Below, piece after piece: positions 54,801-62,547 of a stretch of 64,000 nucleotides of DNA. The DNA comes from Clostridia bacterium (GTDB lineage: Bacteria > Bacillota > Clostridia > Lachnospirales > Lachnospiraceae): contig CAJTEN010000004.1 of NCBI GenBank assembly GCA_910575245.1, forward strand, positions 1 to 64,000. The letters are read 5' to 3'. The notes below the pieces were generated by a model. That model was not told the DNA's origin and made no database searches. It worked only from the letters and a program-made list of their open reading frames with translations. Position 1 is the first letter of the stretch. Each line of letters begins with the position of its first letter. Both the position numbers and the translations under genes were made by a program.

Positions 54801-54950
54801 CGTATTCAGGTGGAGTTGGAGAATTTCCGTGCTTACGAATGTGATATGCTGGAAACTGTCCTGCAGGAAATTCCTGTGGAGGGCGGAAGGCTGAGCCTGG
54901 ATTTCCGGGCCTTTGAGGTGAAGACGATCCGGCTCTGTTCCGGGAAATAA
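51807..54950 (+). CDS. GH38 alpha-mannosidase
   Basis: 1047 residues from ATG 51807 (GAAAGGAG upstream). N-terminal jelly-roll, then the GH38 catalytic barrel: zinc ligands in GNAHLDLAWLWPMAE (about 263), nucleophile Asp in WLPDTFGYTAALPQIL (about 376), WVEPDTNMASGEALIRQ and the histidine segment LLLHQFHDILPGSSI. A helical three-bundle and a large C-terminal beta domain follow (about 600-1047). No signal peptide, so it works on imported manno-oligosaccharides in the cytoplasm. Preceded by the motif shared with GH4; regulated probably by the neighbouring AraC protein. Confidence 0.95.
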   Translation: MKVMHSEWTDRIQHWIRTLKEDFYEPLGEISWEAFRTREHLKPEEAASCTFTKAEPGFTWGETWEYCWFRGSVTLPAEAEGKRIVMRLTPGGESTLFVNGKSFGTYRADWVSEAHHYMEDNVLTRKGQAGEEYSILMETYAGHYYPDAGGCATGPVLPGAYQDPLKEGKRRTLGTCTYGVWNEDAYQLYMDVDTLYKLLETLDETSLRAAKVAEALEQFTLTVDFEQDREGRTASYREAIQKLRPAMEAVNGTTQPVFYATGNAHLDLAWLWPMAETHRKTARTFAAQLRLIEEYPEYKFLQSQPASYEMCREHYPELFERIKEAIKTGQWIAEGAMWVEPDTNMASGEALIRQLVHGKRYYKDVLGVDSVILWLPDTFGYTAALPQILKGCGVKYLVTQKIFWSYNEGDQFPYHYFTWQGMDGSEIVSFLPTSYTYKTDPKEINTVWKNRRQIRDLDAFLLPYGYGDGGGGPSRDYVEYACRQEDLEGGAKVKMAGPLEFFTDMEKEGGPKNTYVGELYFSAHRGTYTSQAMIKQKNRRGELALREMEMWSCLAESEGWNYPLSEADQLWKTLLLHQFHDILPGSSIARVYVEAEQTMNQLLQDASKIQEAALHAILEKNQEEEAVTVFNSLSFARKALVTLPDAYAEGACLADGTFLPVEKTYEGLKALVELPSCGAVSLRPASASTAKEGADPIEKEATVSRTEDGFVLENGQVKAAVNARGEVVSFILKESGREFAAEPMNKFHLYKDVPRLFDAWDIDSNYRVQETGGAFGIEVEVLGQGAEAVLQVTGKIGESSYKQYIRLAKGARRLTFETEVDWKELHRLLKVAFPVDVYAENGINEMQFGFVERPAHRSKPYDQDRFEVCNHRYSALCDGAHGAAVLNDCKYGISMNGNSLELTLLRGAASPEMRADNYVHHFTYGFTAWEGSFAGCDVVRQGYELNVDPVVVSGGGRDFSLLSIEQDNIFADTLKPAEDGSGDWILRLYEAKKAARNARIQVELENFRAYECDMLETVLQEIPVEGGRLSLDFRAFEVKTIRLCSGK

Positions 54951-55062
54951 AATAAGACGATCGTTGCTGTGCCTATATGTTAAGGATCCGGCTGTATGCG
55001 TATTGGCTTAGGATGGCCGGATATGCGCTATAGGTAAGCCGAAGTCTGAACTGCTATGAAAC

Positions 55063-55102
55063 GAAATCCCTGCGGCTGTTGTCAGCTGCAGGGATTTTTC
55101 GT
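55063..55102. terminator. bidirectional terminator after GH38
   Basis: AAATCCCTGC pairs with GCAGGGATTT around a 14-base loop, with T run on the plus strand. Serves the convergent GH38 and MATE genes. The remaining bases before the MATE stop carry a short CTCAGTT triplication. Confidence 0.8.
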
Positions 55103-55178
55103 AACCTTTTCTCAGTTCTCAGTTCTCAGTTTACAGTGCTTCACGGCATTGTTCAGTGCCTTCAGGCATACCGGGTCT

Positions 55179-56543
55179 CTATCTTGTCAGATCCTGCACC
55201 CATTTATACTTCCGGAACCGGAGCATCACCCAGGGAATCTTACCCACCTCGTCCAGACAGGTACAGGCATAAACCGCGAGCGGCGACCAGTGCAGCACGA
55301 ATGCCCCGACCAGCGCCAGAGGAATGGCAATGAGCCACATGCAGACGATCAGGCTGTACATATCGAACAGCGTATCGCCGCCGCCATCCAGCACGCCGTT
55401 GATGGTGACGGTATTGACACATCGTCCAATCATGTAGATGGACATGATCACCATCATCCCCGTCAGATATTCCCGTGCCTGGTCTGTCAGAATGACCATG
55501 TTTAAGACGAATGGCGTTACTGCAAGCACAAGGCTGGTGGAGATAAAGCCAATGACGTAGGAAATATTCTTAAGCTTGATTCCGTATGCTTTGCCAAGTT
55601 CCAGACGTCCTGCGCCAAGCTCGTTGCCTACTATAATACCTGCGGCGCTGCCAATGCCGTTGCACATACAGCAGATCAGATCTCTGGCAACGGCTGAGAC
55701 GGAGTTTGCCGCGGCAGCGTCACTTCCCATATGTCCCATGATCGCAGTGTAGGATGTAAAGCCCACACCCCAGCATAAGGAACCGCCCATAAGGGGCAGG
55801 CACTGCTTGATGAAATCGGATTTCAACAGTTTCGGCAGTTTCAGAAATCTGCCGAAGGCCGGCCGTATATAAGAGGCATTCGATGACACGGCGATACACA
55901 GGAGCAATTCCACAATACGGGAGATTGTGGTGGCCAGTGCGGCGCCTCTTGCCTGCATTTTCGGCGCACCCAGCAGCCCGAAAATAAATACCGCATTCAG
56001 GCATATGTTCAGGAGTACGGCACAGGAACTGATGAGTGCGCCGGGCTTCACATGGTCCGATACTTTCATCATAGTCAGGTAGCATTGGGAGATACCTGTA
56101 AGCAGATAGGACCAGCCTGCAATGCGAAGATAGGAACTGCCGATGACGATTAACGGCGCATCGTGCGTGAAGATATGCATGAGCAGTCCCGGAGCCAGTT
56201 CGCATGCGAGGAAGAAGAGAATGGATACGGCTCCGCAGAACCGGAGCATCATATTAAAGAGATCTTCCAGGGTATGTCTGTCGCCTTTGCCCCAGTACTG
56301 GGCGCCAAGAATAGCCCCGGCGCCTGTGATAGCCATCAGGAACATGTTCTGGACGAACTGGATCTGGGTCGCCAGAGATACGGCTGTCATCTCATCCTGG
56401 GCAATCTTGCCCAGCATCAGCGCATCCCCTGCGGCTACCGACGCGAGCATCAGACTCTGCAGCGAGATGGGAAGGGCAAGCCTTGCCAGATTTCTGTAAA
56501 ATTCTTTTTGGTTGATCTGTACTTTCGCGTTTTTCTCTCTCAT
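55179..56543 (-). CDS. MATE-family efflux transporter
   Basis: 454 residues from ATG 56543 (GGGGGT upstream). Twelve hydrophobic segments in two six-helix halves. Family marks include LARLALPISLQSLMLASVAAGDALMLGK, ITGAGAILGAQYWGKGD in the first half, and GVGFTSYTAIMGHMGSDAAAANSV, GIIVGNELGAGRLELGKAYG in the second. Exports a cationic or otherwise toxic compound using Na+ or H+. Stands alone; no regulator adjacent. Confidence 0.94.
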   Translation of the reverse strand: MREKNAKVQINQKEFYRNLARLALPISLQSLMLASVAAGDALMLGKIAQDEMTAVSLATQIQFVQNMFLMAITGAGAILGAQYWGKGDRHTLEDLFNMMLRFCGAVSILFFLACELAPGLLMHIFTHDAPLIVIGSSYLRIAGWSYLLTGISQCYLTMMKVSDHVKPGALISSCAVLLNICLNAVFIFGLLGAPKMQARGAALATTISRIVELLLCIAVSSNASYIRPAFGRFLKLPKLLKSDFIKQCLPLMGGSLCWGVGFTSYTAIMGHMGSDAAAANSVSAVARDLICCMCNGIGSAAGIIVGNELGAGRLELGKAYGIKLKNISYVIGFISTSLVLAVTPFVLNMVILTDQAREYLTGMMVIMSIYMIGRCVNTVTINGVLDGGGDTLFDMYSLIVCMWLIAIPLALVGAFVLHWSPLAVYACTCLDEVGKIPWVMLRFRKYKWVQDLTR

Positions 56544-56682
56544 AAAATACCCCCACATAACGGATCATAATGTAATATTCGGAAGCCCGCACGGTCTTTT
56601 CGGACACGGAAGAACCGTCCTTTATTCGCTGCAAGGCCCAATTGAATTGAGTATAGCATATTGCCGGATTAAGTCAACAGCC

Positions 56683-56836
56683 CGTAACAGGGAAGTTTGC
56701 GTAACAGTTCAGCCCAGGACTTTGCATTTACTGCAAAGTCCGTGAGAACATGTAAATTGGGTCAAAAAGAATCTGCTCCTCGCCGCAGGCGACTTGGAAT
56801 GAGCAGATTCCGTAACAGGGAAGCTAAAGGCTGAAC
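56683..56836 (+). repeat. composite dispersed repeat
   Basis: Contains GTAACAGTTCAGCCCAGGAC with the GACTTTGCATTTACTGCAAAGTC stem, a GTGAGAACATGT spacer, and the stem AATCTGCTC...GAGCAGATT around the CCTCGCCGCAGGCGACTTGG core. CCGTAACAGGGAAGC and AGGCTGAAC follow. The matching end GGCTTAACTGTTAC lies beyond the MITE (57029-57042), so the MITE interrupts this repeat. Confidence 0.75.
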
Positions 56837-57025
56837 CAATGTCATTAAGTTAAGTCTATACACAGCGTCTGATATGATAGGATTCTCCTTAGGACCGTTG
56901 GAAAACGCCGGTACTTAATGAGGTTTTCCACGAATTTAGTACCGCTGCGTTTGGAACCGAGCGAAAGCGCGTCCTTAGGAGATTCCTATCATGTCAGGCG
57001 CGTCCGGCTTAACTTAATGACATTG
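56837..57025. mobile_element. 189-bp MITE-like inverted-repeat element, copy 2
   Basis: Same length and about 98% identical to 26364-26552. Perfect end repeats CAATGTCATTAAGTTAAG / CTTAACTTAATGACATTG. Flanked by AAGGCTGAAC (56827-56836) and AAGGCTTAAC (57026-57035), a 10-bp duplication with one mismatch, lying inside the older dispersed repeat. No coding capacity. Confidence 0.85.
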
Positions 57026-57120
57026 AAGGCTTAACTGTTACAAGTTTGCTGTAAAAGTTGTGCATTATTTGGTGGCGTTTGCAATCCTGTCTGTTATAAT
57101 GAAATCATCCGTAGAACAGT

Positions 57121-57150
57121 TCAGGCGCGTCCGGCTTAACTTAATGACAT
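57121..57150 (+). repeat. MITE right-end fragment
   Basis: Thirty bases identical to the right end of the MITE up to ATGACAT, then unrelated sequence. Preceded by AGAACAGT, a trace of the other repeat family. Confidence 0.7.
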
Positions 57151-57211
57151 GTCCGTAGAGAGAATCATCTGTGCGAAATTCCTTGTGCTCTGGAAAGGAG
57201 ATATCAGATCC

Positions 57212-58789
57212 ATGAAGATGAAAAAGAATATCTATTTGTATGTGGTTGCAGCGATAGTGTTGGTTTATATAATTCTCCTGACGATTCTGTATTGTTCGGA
57301 AGCCGCGGACAGCGATGCGGTGATCCGGACCTTCGGGGACGCTTTCTGGTATTCGCTGGTGACCCTGACTACAGTGGGATATGGCGATCTGATCCCGGTG
57401 ACACCCTTAGGGCATGTGATAGGAATGGTATTTTTGCTTTTGTCAGCGGGTATTATGGTGACATTGCTTGGAGCCGGGGTTACCTTTATTACCAGTGAGG
57501 GGCTGCCTCTTCTCATGCTTGGCATGCAGCGGCATAAGAACTGGTATTATTTTGCGGATTATGGGGTGGAATCGAATACGCTTGCGGCCAATATCTGTAA
57601 GGAAGACCGCAATGCGCTGATTATCTATGGAGAGAAAAGAAGCAGCCAGAGCGAGATACCGGATTATCCCTGCATCTATGTAAGCGCTTCTCCGGATAAG
57701 ATTGTGGCGAAAAAGAAAAACATGGGTAACAGGTGTAAAGTTTTTCTGATGAAAGAAAATGATTACAGCATCAACAGCAGGGCAGCCCACCTGGATCAGC
57801 TGCCGGTAGATGTCTATGCGAGGACAACCAGCGGGCAGGATAAACTTGCGGGCAATATTACCTTTTTTCACAGTTATGAATGCTGCGCCAGGCAGTATTG
57901 GCGGTCCCGGCCTCTGTGCAGCCATGAAAATACCATTGTGCTCATCGGATTTGGGAATTACGGATCCAGTATTTTGGAGCGGGCCATATTAACCAACATC
58001 ATTTCCATAGAGCAGCATGTGACTTATCATATTTTCGGCGATGCGCAGGAATTTCTTGCCATTCATTATCGTCTGGGCGAACTGTTTTCGCTGAATCAGG
58101 AATCCGGGGAGAGAGATTCCCTGATCTTTCACGACGAGATATGGGCAAAGAGCCATGAGGTTATGGAACAGGCCGACCGGATTATTATCTGCGAGGATGA
58201 TGAACAGAAGGGCTGGAGCATTTTCTGGGCATTGAATAAATATTACAGAGTCTCTGGCCGCATAGATCTGCGCAGCAGCCGGAAAACTCCGGGAATATCC
58301 TGTTTCGGGTCAAATGAAGATATCTATACGCCGCAGCAGATCATCCGCACGGGGATCAATAAAGCGGCTATCATGATCAATGAGCTTTTTCGCAGGTCGG
58401 TTTCTTATCCCACGCTTAGCTGGAACGAGCTGGATGACCTTCACCGGCAGTCCAAGATCGCGGCGGCAGATCATATCCTGATGAAAACCAGGATTCTTCT
58501 GGAGGATGAATCCATTACGGAGCTTACTTCTGATACGGTAAAAAGCGCATATAACAGATATCGCAAGACCGGGTATCTGGAGTCTGTGAGAGAAACATAT
58601 CGTAAGCTGGACCATATGCGGTGGCTTCGGTTCTATATTTTCTATAATTGGAGTTATGGCCCTGTCCGTGACGATGAGGCAAGGCAGCACCCGATGCTGT
58701 GCCAGTACGAGGAACTTACATTGGAGCAGAGGAAGGAAAGAGACGCGGCATGGGAACTGATGGGAAATATTTTTGTAGAGCTTGAGTAA
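57212..58789 (+). CDS. two-helix potassium channel with RCK-like and RyR-like domains
   Basis: 525 residues from ATG 57212 (GGAAAGGAG upstream; the frame extends further into the MITE fragment but without an RBS). Two helices (about 7-27 and 73-95) flank the pore loop with the selectivity filter TLTTVGYGD (about 52-60). The cytoplasmic part has two TrkA-N/RCK-like folds, the second with the nucleotide-binding turn VLIGFGNYGSSILE (about 245). The C-terminus, RKLDHMRWLRFYIFYNWSYG / PVRDDEARQHPMLCQYEELT / LEQRKERDAAWELMG (about 465-515), matches the RyR domain pattern (H-x-x-W, GW-x-YG, HP, PY/W-EL). RyR domains are known in bacteria fused to K+ channel or NAD-binding modules; the ligand is unknown. 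Confidence 0.85.
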   Translation: MKMKKNIYLYVVAAIVLVYIILLTILYCSEAADSDAVIRTFGDAFWYSLVTLTTVGYGDLIPVTPLGHVIGMVFLLLSAGIMVTLLGAGVTFITSEGLPLLMLGMQRHKNWYYFADYGVESNTLAANICKEDRNALIIYGEKRSSQSEIPDYPCIYVSASPDKIVAKKKNMGNRCKVFLMKENDYSINSRAAHLDQLPVDVYARTTSGQDKLAGNITFFHSYECCARQYWRSRPLCSHENTIVLIGFGNYGSSILERAILTNIISIEQHVTYHIFGDAQEFLAIHYRLGELFSLNQESGERDSLIFHDEIWAKSHEVMEQADRIIICEDDEQKGWSIFWALNKYYRVSGRIDLRSSRKTPGISCFGSNEDIYTPQQIIRTGINKAAIMINELFRRSVSYPTLSWNELDDLHRQSKIAAADHILMKTRILLEDESITELTSDTVKSAYNRYRKTGYLESVRETYRKLDHMRWLRFYIFYNWSYGPVRDDEARQHPMLCQYEELTLEQRKERDAAWELMGNIFVELE

Positions 58790-58809
58790 AGGTCTTCCGC
58801 TGTGCATAG

Positions 58810-58868
58810 ACTTGACTTAATGACATTGGTTCAGGCAGGTCTGTGCATTTACTGCGCCGGACGCGCCA
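58810..58868 (+). repeat. fragments of MITE and dispersed repeat
   Basis: ACTTAATGACATTGGTTCA (MITE end) is followed by CTGTGCATTTACTGCGCCGG and CGGACGCGCC, the reverse of the MITE's GGCGCGTCCG. Rearranged debris of both families. Confidence 0.5.
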
Positions 58869-58890
58869 AAACATAAATTAAGTAATAGTG

Positions 58891-58946
58891 TTGATTTTAT
58901 ACGGCGTATATAAATAATGGCAATCCCTATTTTATCATTTTACAAT
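58891..58946 (+). promoter_or_regulatory. shared glycosidase motif and promoter of GH4
   Basis: TTGATTTTATACGGCGTATA / TAAAT at 58891-58915 with a -10 box TACAAT at 58941-58946. Same motif and same spacing as before GH38 (51692-51747). Confidence 0.65.
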
Positions 58947-58998
58947 ACAAAAGAAACGGGCAGGGCACAGACAGTCCGGCCGGACAGGAGGAAATCTT

Positions 58999-60366
58999 AT
59001 GAAGATAACAGTAATCGGAGGCGGAGGCGTGCGCTCCATGTTTCTGGCGAAAAGCCTGGCCCAGAGCAGCGAGGAACTGGGCTTTACAGAGATTGTCTTT
59101 ATGGACAATGATGAGAAGAAGCTGCAGATCTTCGGAACCATGGCAAAACAGGTGTCGAAGCGGATAAAGCCGGAACTGAAATTCCGTATGACAACAGACG
59201 CTGTGGATGCGGTTAAAGATGCGGACTATATCATCACAACGATCCGTGTGGGCGGAGATGAGATGCGGATCAGCGATGAAAGGATTGCGCTTGATAAGGG
59301 AGTTCTTGGACAGGAGACTACCGGTGCGGCAGGATTTTCTTTTGCCATGCGTTCCGTACCTGCGCTGGCGCAGTATTGTGAACTGGTTAAGCAATATGCG
59401 TCCCCAGGTGTGAAAATATTCAATTTTACCAATCCGGCAGGGGTGGTTTCCCAGACGCTCAGAGATATGGGCTATGATTTTACCTTCGGGATATGCGATG
59501 CGCCCAGCGGATTCCTTCATTCGGTGGCCAGGCTTTATCATGCCGCGCCGGAAACTCTGACAGGGGAATGCTACGGCCTGAATCATCTTTCTTTCTTTGA
59601 GAGTATCAAGCTGGACGGAAAAGAGATTATGCCTGGACTGCTGGAAGATCCCAGACTTTATACGGAGACAGACATGCGGTTCTTTCAGAAAGACCTGGTG
59701 GATCATTTCGGGTGTGTTTTAAATGAGTATTTGTATTACTTCTTCTATCGGGAGGAAGCGGTACAGCATATCCTGGATGCGAAAGTAACGCGGGGCGAAG
59801 TGATCCGCGACGTGAACAGGCATATGATGGAGGAACTGTCCGGCAGGGATATCGAGAAGGATTTTGAGAGGTGTCTCGAGATCTTTGAACACTGGTACGG
59901 GCAAAGAAACAATGCCTATATGGCAAACGAGACCGGGGTAGCCGGAGCGGATAAGCCTTGGCATTTTGACATTTATGAAAAGGACGAGGGCGGATATGCG
60001 GGTGTGGCCCTGCAGTACATCCGGGCGCAAATCACAGGCAAAGAGTCGCAGATGATACTGTGTGTGCCCAATCAGGGAGCGATCCCGGGGCTTCAGGATG
60101 AGGACGTGGTGGAGATTACGTGTACGATCAGGAAAGAGGAATGCCGTCCCCACAGAGTGGAGCATCCGGGCAGTCTGCAGATGGAACTGATCCGCAGAGT
60201 CAAGAGCTACGAGAGGCTGGCATCCGAGGCTCTCAGGGAGAAAAATATTGCAAAAGCGGTTAATTGTCTTATGGTTCATCCGCTGGTGAACTCCTATTCA
60301 CTGGCTGTGAAACTGGTGGAAGAGTATCTGGAGGCAAACAAAGAATATACAGAGGGGTGGCGTTAA
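58999..60366 (+). CDS. GH4 family glycosidase (6-phospho-beta-glucosidase type)
   Basis: 455 residues. N-terminal Rossmann fold binding NAD (KITVIGGGGVRSMFLAKSL), ADYIITTIRVGG, KIFNFTNPAGVVSQ, then the metal-binding cysteine in GICDAPSG (about 167) and histidine in YGLNHLSFF (about 194), the GH4 pair for Mn2+. GH4 enzymes cleave by an oxidation-elimination route. Sequence groups it with 6-phospho-beta-glucosidases, but no PTS genes are near, so the real substrate (phosphorylated or not) is uncertain. Followed with no gap by a PfkB kinase, which could phosphorylate the released sugar. RBS AGGAGG precedes ATG 58999. Confidence 0.9.
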   Translation: MKITVIGGGGVRSMFLAKSLAQSSEELGFTEIVFMDNDEKKLQIFGTMAKQVSKRIKPELKFRMTTDAVDAVKDADYIITTIRVGGDEMRISDERIALDKGVLGQETTGAAGFSFAMRSVPALAQYCELVKQYASPGVKIFNFTNPAGVVSQTLRDMGYDFTFGICDAPSGFLHSVARLYHAAPETLTGECYGLNHLSFFESIKLDGKEIMPGLLEDPRLYTETDMRFFQKDLVDHFGCVLNEYLYYFFYREEAVQHILDAKVTRGEVIRDVNRHMMEELSGRDIEKDFERCLEIFEHWYGQRNNAYMANETGVAGADKPWHFDIYEKDEGGYAGVALQYIRAQITGKESQMILCVPNQGAIPGLQDEDVVEITCTIRKEECRPHRVEHPGSLQMELIRRVKSYERLASEALREKNIAKAVNCLMVHPLVNSYSLAVKLVEEYLEANKEYTEGWR

Positions 60367-61263
60367 ATGGGATTTGTTGGAGGAGCAGGTTTTGCCAATC
60401 TTGATCTGCTGTACGCAGGACTTCAGAAACTGCCGGAAGAGGGGCAGGAAATTTATGCCGAAGGTTTTGACATGCAGCTGGGCGGCGGTGTCCCTGCCAC
60501 AATGATCAACCTGAGCAGACTGGGGGTACCGTCCAGGCTGCTGACCTATATGGGGGAGGATTTCTTCTCGCAATTTGTCAGGCGGGCTCTTGACGGTTAC
60601 GGGGTGCAGACAATCAATCTGTACAAGGGGAATCTGCGCCCGGTTACCCTTACCTCCGTGCTGATCTGCGGCGGAGACAGAAGTTTCGTATCCTATCAGG
60701 ACGAGATTGAGATAACGCCGCAGCATGTCGAACAGGTATACAGACAACTTACCGGGGCCAAGGTAGTGGATATGCAGGCAGGGTTCCTGGAGGCCTATCG
60801 GAAATTAAGCGCGGAGCATACAATCCAGGTGTTTGATACCGGCTGGGAGGAAGACCTGTCGATAGATAAGTACAGGGAATACCTGGAGATTGCGGATTAT
60901 TATGTACCTAACCAAAAGGAAGCGCTGAAGATCACCGGCGAGAGTACGGTGGAGAATGCGGCCAAGAAGCTTGGCAGGTATTTTCCGGATGTGATCATCA
61001 AGCTGGACAAAGACGGGTGTTTCCTGAAGAACAGCAGCGGGAGCAAGGTAATTCCGCCGCTGCCGGGAGTTAAGGCGGTGGATGCAACCGGAGCCGGGGA
61101 CGCGTTTATGAGCGGGTTTCTGTATGGGCTGTATCATGATTATCCGGTGGAGCAGTGTATCCGGTTTGGAAATGTGACAGGAGGCGTTTGTGTGCAGGGT
61201 GTGGGATGTCTGACAAAATATGTGGAAGAGGAAGAAATGCTTAGTCTGGCTGCCGGGCTATAA
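60367..61263 (+). CDS. PfkB-family carbohydrate kinase
   Basis: 298 residues starting at ATG 60367, the base after the GH4 stop codon. PfkB marks: GGAGFANLDLLY, LGGGVPATMINLSRLG (sugar-binding), and DATGAGDAFMSGFLYG near 238 with the catalytic Asp. Ribokinase-like proteins act on many sugars and nucleosides; the substrate here is presumably a product of the GH4 enzyme. Translationally coupled to GH4. Confidence 0.93.
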   Translation: MGFVGGAGFANLDLLYAGLQKLPEEGQEIYAEGFDMQLGGGVPATMINLSRLGVPSRLLTYMGEDFFSQFVRRALDGYGVQTINLYKGNLRPVTLTSVLICGGDRSFVSYQDEIEITPQHVEQVYRQLTGAKVVDMQAGFLEAYRKLSAEHTIQVFDTGWEEDLSIDKYREYLEIADYYVPNQKEALKITGESTVENAAKKLGRYFPDVIIKLDKDGCFLKNSSGSKVIPPLPGVKAVDATGAGDAFMSGFLYGLYHDYPVEQCIRFGNVTGGVCVQGVGCLTKYVEEEEMLSLAAGL

Positions 61264-61332
61264 GAAAAGATAGTTTGCGCAAAATTCTATAGATAAAAAG
61301 TCCGACAGGAATTATACTTAATAAGAGTTAGT

Positions 61333-61461
61333 GTCGGGTGCTTTTCGAGGGAAGCGTATGAATGGATTGATTTTCTGAAGGAGGCCGGTCAGAGTTACTG
61401 GCAGATTTGGTATGTGCGGCTGCCGCAGAATCATGATGCAGAGAAATCTTGTGAGAAATAA
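61333..61461 (+). pseudogene. 4-alpha-glucanotransferase (malQ) fragment
   Basis: The frame reads VGCFSREAYEWIDFLKEAGQ and then SYWQI, the N-terminal signature of MalQ (G-x-FS-x-EAY-x-FIDFL-x-EAG-x-x-YWQ-LPL). Right after WQI it departs and stops at 61459. The rest of the gene is missing. Confidence 0.6.
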
Positions 61462-61470
61462 AACAGAAGA

Positions 61471-62547
61471 TTATTTCTCACAGACCACAGGAAAAGAAAC
61501 CTGAATCTCAAATCCCTGTCCCCACTCAGAATTCGCATCCAGACGGATGTTCAATTGTTTTGCCATTTCTTTGGCAAGATATAATCCCATTCCGGTGGCC
61601 TGTTTCCTTCCGTCACCGGAATCGCCTGTAAAGCCCTTTTCAAAAATATAGGGCAGGTCACAGCTTCGCACCCCCATTCCGTTATCCTGGATACACAGAA
61701 TATAATAATTGTCTTTTACGGAAGTCTTAAAGCATAGTACAGGTTTTTCTTTGCAGTATTTTATGGAATTACTGATTATCTGACTGAGGAGAAAGTGCAG
61801 TCCCCTCCGGTCTGAGTAAACCATGTCGTCAGGCATCACGGAAATTGTCCCGGTTTCGTCAGGCGGAGCACAGCGTATGGTTCCGCCTTCGGCCGGACCA
61901 AACAGAATCCGGAATTGCCTTTCTTCCAGCAGGGGTCTGTAATCTTCCAGTACCTCTTCCATACAGGTACGGATAGGAAGATACTCGAACAGATAATCTT
62001 TCCGGCTCCCTTTCAACCGTGCATAGAACAGCATATGGTCAACGGATTCCTGCATGCGGTTTCGAATATAGTCCAGTCTGAAGCTGACAGCGGCAGGCAG
62101 CTCATCGCCACGGTTGTCCAGCAGCAGGGTCAGCAGGGAAAGCGGCGTCTTGGTTTCATGTGCCCAGGACTCAACATACTCTTCATACTCGGCCAGCTGT
62201 GTCTTAAGGCCGGCAGCAGTGTCCTGGTGTTCGCGCAGTATTTTACCCAGCCTGGTGAGGGAAGTTCTCTGCGGGGAAGCGAAATTTTTTAACAGCAATT
62301 CCTCATGGTATTCATCCGGATTGCAGATAAAGTCCAGAAATGCTGCTTCTCTTTTCCGTTCCAGGCGAAGCAGGATGCAGCATACGGCAGAGAACAACAG
62401 AAGCGTAGCCAGTAAGATCACGCCAAACAGCGTATAGAATGCCTGCACGTCGGCAATCCATAAAAGCAGCGCTGCGAAGGCATCGATTCCAAGCATTAGC
62501 AGCAGCCAGGGGATATATTGTAGGATTGTTTTAAGACTGTGTCTCAT
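61471..62547 (-). CDS. sensor histidine kinase (BceS-like)
   Basis: 358 residues from ATG 62547. Two helices at the N-terminus (about 13-32 and 38-60) with almost no external loop, the intramembrane-sensing type. The DHp helix has ESWAHETKTPLSLLTLLL (His about 140); the ATPase domain has SQIISNSIKYCKE, IQDNGMGVRSCDLPYIFEKG and ATGMGLYLAKEMAKQL. BceS-type kinases take their signal from a partner ABC permease, and the end of such a permease lies at 63280. Overlaps the regulator by 17 bases. Confidence 0.93.
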   Translation of the reverse strand: MRHSLKTILQYIPWLLLMLGIDAFAALLLWIADVQAFYTLFGVILLATLLLFSAVCCILLRLERKREAAFLDFICNPDEYHEELLLKNFASPQRTSLTRLGKILREHQDTAAGLKTQLAEYEEYVESWAHETKTPLSLLTLLLDNRGDELPAAVSFRLDYIRNRMQESVDHMLFYARLKGSRKDYLFEYLPIRTCMEEVLEDYRPLLEERQFRILFGPAEGGTIRCAPPDETGTISVMPDDMVYSDRRGLHFLLSQIISNSIKYCKEKPVLCFKTSVKDNYYILCIQDNGMGVRSCDLPYIFEKGFTGDSGDGRKQATGMGLYLAKEMAKQLNIRLDANSEWGQGFEIQVSFPVVCEK

